Assembly (NCBI GenBank): GCA_021160485.1
Contig: JAGHCL010000079.1
Span: 1-10,859, forward strand
DNA from: Candidatus Desulfofervidaceae bacterium
GTDB taxonomy: Bacteria > Desulfobacterota > Desulfofervidia > Desulfofervidales > Desulfofervidaceae
DNA: 10,859 bases
Direction of reading: 5' to 3'
This document shows, one piece after another, positions 7,228 through 10,859 of the stretch; the stretch's first letter is position 1; the number at the start of each line of letters is the position of its first letter. Position numbers and translations under genes: made by a program. A model generated the notes under the pieces. It saw only the letters and a list, made by a program, of their open reading frames with translations, ran no database searches and was not told where the DNA came from.

Positions 7228-8661
7228 TTGTTAACTTCTTCCTTAAAAACCTATACGTACGGTCAGGATAAGGCTTGTGTGCCAGAAGAAACAGTTAAAA
7301 GGGTGTTAACTCGGCTTCGTCAAGGAAATGGTCCTATTCTGCAAGAGATTATAAGTCTGGAGAATTTAGATAAAATTGGCATTCCTGTTTACACCTGTAA
7401 AATAAGCCCGGATTTAGCCCGCACTTTAGGTTTTGAGGAAACCTTTGGCAAAGGAATTACACCAGAACAAGCACAGGCTAGTGCTTTAATGGAGTTGGTA
7501 GAAAGATACAGTGGTTTCCGATTTCTCAAAGATGACAATTTTTTGATTTCTCCTTATCTAGAAGTAAAAGAGAAGGCCATTGCCCCAGATTACCTGCTTT
7601 ATCCCTTCCCTTCTGTTTATAGAGAAAGGGAAATACTTGAGACCCTTTCTACCCTCCCTTTGAGCTGGACAGAGGCATATAGTTTTACGCAAAATAAAAA
7701 GGTTTTCTTCCCCTTACGCTGGTTTTACCGCCTTTATGGAACAACAGGTTGGGCTGCTGGGAATTCCCTAGAAGAGGCCATTTTACAGGCCTTGGGAGAG
7801 ATAATAGAAAGACATTGTGTTTCGGTAGTTATAGAAGAAAGACAAACTGTTCCTACCATTGACATAAATTCTATTGAGAACTCTCTGGTGCGTTCCCTAA
7901 TAGATAAAATTTTCCAGGCAGGGATGGAACTTACTATTAAAGACCTCTCCCTTAATTTAGGCATTCCCACGGTTGCCGTTATTGCGCATGACCCCGAAGC
8001 AATTATCCCCACGATTAGAATTTATGCTGCAGCTGGCACCCATTTAAATCCTGAGTTTGCCCTCATTCGTGCCCTTATTGAACTTACCCAACACCGTGCC
8101 CAAATGATTTACAGAGAAACTATTCAAAGGCGTTCAGGAGGACCTACTTACTGTTTCCCTAAATTTAAAACAATAGAAGAAGCGGATTTCCTTTTGCAAG
8201 GTGAAACCATTTCGTTTGCTAGCCTTCCTTGTTTTTCCCATTCGGATTTTAAGGTGGAGATAGAGTATTTTGTCAATTTACTGGCAAAGCAAAATTTGGA
8301 GGTATTTGTAGTTGAGACCACTCACAAGATGTTAGGTATGCCTGCAGTTATTGTAGCAATACCAGGTGCACGGCTTAATCGGCCTAGTACGAAACTACAT
8401 CCTTATTTACTTGTTGCCCGTCAGTTGATGGATATAGGACTTTACAGGGAGGCAACGACTTATTTGGAAAGGGCTTTGGAAGTTGCTCCAATTTTTCGTG
8501 AGAGTCCCCAGATTATATGTCAGGTGGCTGTATGTTACCAAAAAGCAGGAAAATTTGCTCAGGCAGCTAATTATTTTCGCCAGGCATTAGAACTAGCACC
8601 TCGGCTTATGCAATCTCCCAAATTTGTAGCTGATTTTATGGAAGTGCTTAAAAAGGCATAA
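7228..8661 (+). CDS. YcaO-domain protein with C-terminal TPR repeats
   Basis: YcaO proteins use ATP to activate peptide backbone amides, making azolines, thioamides or amidines, often with a partner protein. The three glutamate-rich ATP/Mg signatures are present: SALMELVERYSG (85-96), ALGEIIERHC (188-197) and RALIELTQHRAQ (281-292). The YcaO core ends near residue 385. Two tetratricopeptide-like repeats follow (about 392-421, RQLMDIGLYREATTYLERAL; and 427-458, CYQKAGKFAQAANYFRQALELAP), as in Escherichia coli YcaO rather than in RiPP cyclodehydratases, which end in a PxP motif. That ending is absent here (last residues EVLKKA). Translation starts at TTG, chosen because AAAGGAGG (7214-7221) sits six bases upstream and the family alignment begins soon after. 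No TfuA, E1-like or precursor-peptide gene is visible nearby; era follows after 50 bp. The role is therefore unknown. E. coli YcaO has been linked to RimO-dependent ribosomal protein S12 methylthiolation, which is one possible parallel given the ribosomal gene era beside it. Confidence 0.88.
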   Translation: MLTSSLKTYTYGQDKACVPEETVKRVLTRLRQGNGPILQEIISLENLDKIGIPVYTCKISPDLARTLGFEETFGKGITPEQAQASALMELVERYSGFRFLKDDNFLISPYLEVKEKAIAPDYLLYPFPSVYREREILETLSTLPLSWTEAYSFTQNKKVFFPLRWFYRLYGTTGWAAGNSLEEAILQALGEIIERHCVSVVIEERQTVPTIDINSIENSLVRSLIDKIFQAGMELTIKDLSLNLGIPTVAVIAHDPEAIIPTIRIYAAAGTHLNPEFALIRALIELTQHRAQMIYRETIQRRSGGPTYCFPKFKTIEEADFLLQGETISFASLPCFSHSDFKVEIEYFVNLLAKQNLEVFVVETTHKMLGMPAVIVAIPGARLNRPSTKLHPYLLVARQLMDIGLYREATTYLERALEVAPIFRESPQIICQVAVCYQKAGKFAQAANYFRQALELAPRLMQSPKFVADFMEVLKKA

Positions 8662-8711
8662 ATTGCCTTTTAGATCAGAGATAGTTACCAAAAAAAGATT
8701 AAGGAGTTTTT

Positions 8712-9608
8712 ATGGCATTTAAATCTGGTTTTGTTTCTATTATTGGCGCACCCAATGTGGGTAAGTCTACTTTACTTAATGCACTTTTGCAGCAAAAGGT
8801 AGCCATTACTTCTCCCAGACCCCAAACAACTAGACACAGAATAAGAGGGATTCTTCATTTACCTGAAGCCCAGATTGTGTTTGTAGATACTCCAGGTATT
8901 CATGATGCCAGCATTCCTTATAACAAATACATGGTCCAGTTAGCGGTGGAAACACTGCAGGAAGTGGATGTAATCCTTTTTATGATTGAGCCCTTTCCGA
9001 AGGGACTGGAAGACGGCCGCCATATTATAGGCACCTATCTCTCCCAGCTTGATAAACCCTGCATTTTGCTCATAAATAAGGTAGACAAAATAGCAAAGCC
9101 ACAGCTTTTACCTATTATGGACGAATTTAGCAAACTTTATCCTTTTAAGGCCATAATTCCCATTTCTGCCAAAAAACAGGCCGGTTTAGAGGATATCTTA
9201 AAGGAAACCCTTTCTTATTTACCTGAGGGGCCGCAATATTACCCTGAAGATTATATTACCGACCAGACCGAACGGCAAATCGTAGCAGAAATCATTCGGG
9301 AAAAGATTATTCATGCCACCAGAGACGAGATACCCTACTGCGTGGCCGTAACAGTAGAAGAATTTAGAGAAGTGCCCGAGAAGAATATGATTTATATAAG
9401 AGCTACTATCCATGTGGAAAGAGACTCGCAGAAAGGGATTATTATTGGTAAAAGAGGACAGAAACTAAAAAGCATCGGCCAGGCAGCTCGGGAAGAAATA
9501 GAGCTCATTTTGGGACAGAAGGTCTTTTTAGATTTATTTGTCCGGGTGCAAGAAAGCTGGCGGCGTGACCCTAGGGCATGGGCACAACTAGGATTGAAGG
9601 TAGATTAA
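8712..9608 (+). CDS. era: GTPase Era, 16S rRNA/30S assembly factor
   Basis: Era is an essential GTPase that binds the 3' end of 16S rRNA and helps mature the 30S ribosomal subunit, acting in the cytoplasm and at the membrane. The 298-residue length is standard. The GTPase elements are complete: G1 GAPNVGKS (12-19), G2 region RPQTTRHRIRGI (36-47), G3 DTPGIHD (59-65), G4 NKVD (122-125), and G5 SAK (152-154). The C-terminal KH RNA-binding domain shows IIIGKRGQKLKSIG (243-256) and ends with the usual VQESWRRDPRAWAQLGL. The ATG has a strong AAGGAG ribosome binding site five to six bases upstream. It lies 50 bp after ycaO and is likely in the same unit. Its stop is eight bases from the stop of the antisense IS110 transposase, so the element landed right behind the gene without disturbing any recognisable Era residue. 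Confidence 0.97.
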   Translation: MAFKSGFVSIIGAPNVGKSTLLNALLQQKVAITSPRPQTTRHRIRGILHLPEAQIVFVDTPGIHDASIPYNKYMVQLAVETLQEVDVILFMIEPFPKGLEDGRHIIGTYLSQLDKPCILLINKVDKIAKPQLLPIMDEFSKLYPFKAIIPISAKKQAGLEDILKETLSYLPEGPQYYPEDYITDQTERQIVAEIIREKIIHATRDEIPYCVAVTVEEFREVPEKNMIYIRATIHVERDSQKGIIIGKRGQKLKSIGQAAREEIELILGQKVFLDLFVRVQESWRRDPRAWAQLGLKVD

Positions 9609-9616
9609 GGAGTCAA

Positions 9617-10779
9617 CTATAAGCAATGAGTTGGGTTAAAAAGCACCCTTTTAGTAAGCAAGGCATAGATAACCCTAACGAGTTTATGAGCTACAGCAAA
9701 GATAGCCTTTTTAAAAGGGAGACCTTGAGAGAGACGTTTTTGAAAATACTTTTTAAAGACAGAATTAAATCTAACTATTTTATGCGCTATAAGCCAGATA
9801 ATTCTTCGCAGGTGTTTATTGCCTCTTTTAGAAAGTTTACTTTTCCCTTTAAACTGTCTGGATTCATAGATAGTAGGGTCAATGTCCATAAAAGCAATAA
9901 GCCTTTTAGGACTTTCAGAATAGGAAGTACTTTCTATTTCAGCCAGAAACTAGATGGCCGTAACCTTACCAATACTTTTTACAGATGTAAGGATTTTAAG
10001 CTCATCAACTATAAGACGTTGTGCCAATTCATAAATAATTGTATCAATTTCATTCAGTTTTTTAGAGAAAAAGATGAGAGTAGAGATTTTTTGAGAGAGG
10101 ATAAATTCTTTTGCTTTATTTTGGGGGGCGATAGAGTTTTTGGCCAGGGAGACAATCTTTTGAGCAGAGATAAGAGATTTCTACCTTTAGTGAGATTGAG
10201 GAAGGGATTAATTGTTTTTATGGGAGAGTTTTTAATGGTGTGAGAAGAGCAAAGCAGATTAAAGATAGACTTAGAGGAAGGATTTATGTGTTGTGGGAGC
10301 TTAGGGAAGGTTATTGCAAGGAGTTTTTCAATATTATTTTCAAGTTTGGCTATTTGAGAGGTTATATTTTTTTCTTTGGTCAACTTTTTAAGTTGTTGAA
10401 GGGGTTGGGAACGAAGTTTTTTATACAAAGGTTTATGATAGTTAAGCAAGAAAGAGGCGATAGCGAAGGCATCCTTTTTGTCTGTTTTGGTTTTTCTTAG
10501 GAAGAGTTTAGAGTAATTAGATATGAGGGGGGATTAAGGAAGAGGGTTTTAAAGTTTCAGGCAGAGAGAGGCAAGGAGAGGGATATGGTAGAGGCCAGAG
10601 GACTCCATAGCTATAAGGATAGTATTTTGAGAATAGGGATTAAGGGCAGAAAGGAGTTTAGAGAGGCTGCGGTTATCCATGGAAGCGGAAAAGGAAAAGA
10701 GCTTATTAGGCGTAGTATCAAGGGCATAGGTGGTAGAGGAGTGTTTGGAAACATCAATGGCGACAAAGATGCTTTTCAT
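9617..10779 (-). pseudogene. Degenerate IS110-family transposase
   Basis: Read from 10779 down, the frame begins MKSIFVAIDVSKHS (D9 of the DEDD set) and IAMESSGLYHIP (E59), with the paired aspartates in RKTKTDKKDA (around 10471-10482). The C-terminal part has SVKSIGKVTA, then FLAEIES, SPKRLIAF, YESRQFKGK and the signature SKLSKRGNKHLRR, ending at 9617. The total span equals about 387 codons, normal for the family. Lesions: the frame is lost near 10555-10557 and returns at a six-C run (10527-10532), leaving two stops (10549-10551, 10534-10536). A second out-of-phase stretch (about 10124-10168) reads best as SAQKIVSLAKNSIAP. A third shift at an A-run (10109-10112) moves the rest to another frame. 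A TAG stop lies at 9950-9952. A start with AAGAAGG nine bases upstream is kept. It cannot make an active full-length enzyme as written. Confidence 0.88.
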
Positions 10780-10859
10780 AGTTTTTTACCTTCTTTTTAA
10801 TGGTTTTGGGGTTAAAAGGCAGGGGATGTGCCTCCCGTCCAATCCTCCATGATGACAAG
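10780..10859 (-). other. IS110 upstream flank, possible partial bridge-RNA region
   Basis: These 80 bases precede the transposase start. They contain its ribosome binding site (AAGAAGG on the - strand, 10789-10795) and a hairpin of AGGCA (10817-10821) and TGCCT (10829-10833) with a seven-base loop, extendable on the - strand by G-T pairs. In classic IS110 elements the non-coding RNA that pairs with donor and target DNA is encoded between the element end and the transposase start. If so here, this would be its 3' portion, with the rest beyond the window. That is inference from element type and position; no loop can be matched to a target. Confidence 0.3.

Larger units (their letters stand above)
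9609..10859 (-). mobile_element. IS110-family insertion sequence remnant (right side outside window)
   Basis: The whole stretch after era is accounted for by one IS110-family element read on the - strand: a broken transposase frame at 9617-10779, an upstream flank at 10780-10859, and the window edge. IS110 elements move by a RuvC-like DEDD recombinase with a serine-containing C-terminal domain, generally lack terminal inverted repeats, and usually leave no target duplication, so the ends cannot be fixed from one copy. The transposase-stop end must lie within a few bases of the era stop (9608). Long + strand frames across this region are antisense shadows. There is no other gene between era and the edge. 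Confidence 0.85.

Noticed and set aside
1..9608. A dedicated RiPP or defence system combining the radical SAM and YcaO genes
   Set aside because: The two genes are separated by the 3.6-kb AsmA-like gene and a gap with a likely new promoter. No precursor peptide, protease or exporter is present, and the neighbours are housekeeping genes.
9626..10243. A 205-codon + strand open frame just after era with AAGGAG about 13 bases upstream
   Set aside because: It lies exactly antisense to the IS110 transposase remnant, whose - strand translation shows clear family motifs. The + strand protein has no recognisable features and is a shadow frame.
10240..10800. Two more + strand frames (10240-10500 and 10585-10800)
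   Set aside because: Both are antisense to the N-terminal half of the transposase remnant, with glycine/arginine/lysine-rich low-information translations.
10801..10859. CRISPR, tRNA or phage attachment signal at the right edge
   Set aside because: No repeated spacer units, cloverleaf or tRNA-like sequence is visible; the position fits the IS110 upstream flank.

Overview
The window looks like an ordinary, AT-rich chromosomal segment of a diderm bacterium. Six intact housekeeping-type genes lie on the + strand, followed by a decayed IS110-family insertion sequence on the - strand that runs off the right edge. The large AsmA-like envelope protein points to an outer membrane. The AT-rich codon use, FolE2, and the style of the AsmA-like, YcaO-TPR and radical SAM proteins would fit a (possibly thermophilic) Desulfobacterota/Thermodesulfobacteriota-type organism. 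That placement is a low-confidence inference from family resemblance only.

Layout: 1-301 is a non-coding leader with a hairpin followed by a T-run, a diverged direct repeat and a good sigma70-type promoter. Next come pdxA (vitamin B6 synthesis), folE2 (first step of folate/queuosine synthesis), a radical SAM protein of unknown substrate, and a 1207-residue AsmA-like protein whose longest frame overlaps the radical SAM gene by 4 bases (GTGA). These four could form one transcription unit. After a 145-bp gap with a weak promoter candidate come a TTG-started YcaO-TPR protein and era (ribosome-assembly GTPase).

Eight bases after the era stop, the antisense transposase remnant begins. It still shows the IS110 RuvC-like DEDD residues at its start and the SKRGNKHLRR block near its end. 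An in-frame TAG and at least three frame breaks, most at homopolymer runs, interrupt it. Its upstream flank, where a bridge RNA is expected in classic IS110 elements, is cut by the window edge.

I see no convincing new multi-gene system. The items most worth a second look are the orphan YcaO-TPR protein, the radical SAM protein with an unassigned ~190-residue N-terminal region joined to an AsmA-like gene, the pattern of indels in the IS110 remnant, and the insertion of that element just after a Shine-Dalgarno-like sequence behind era.
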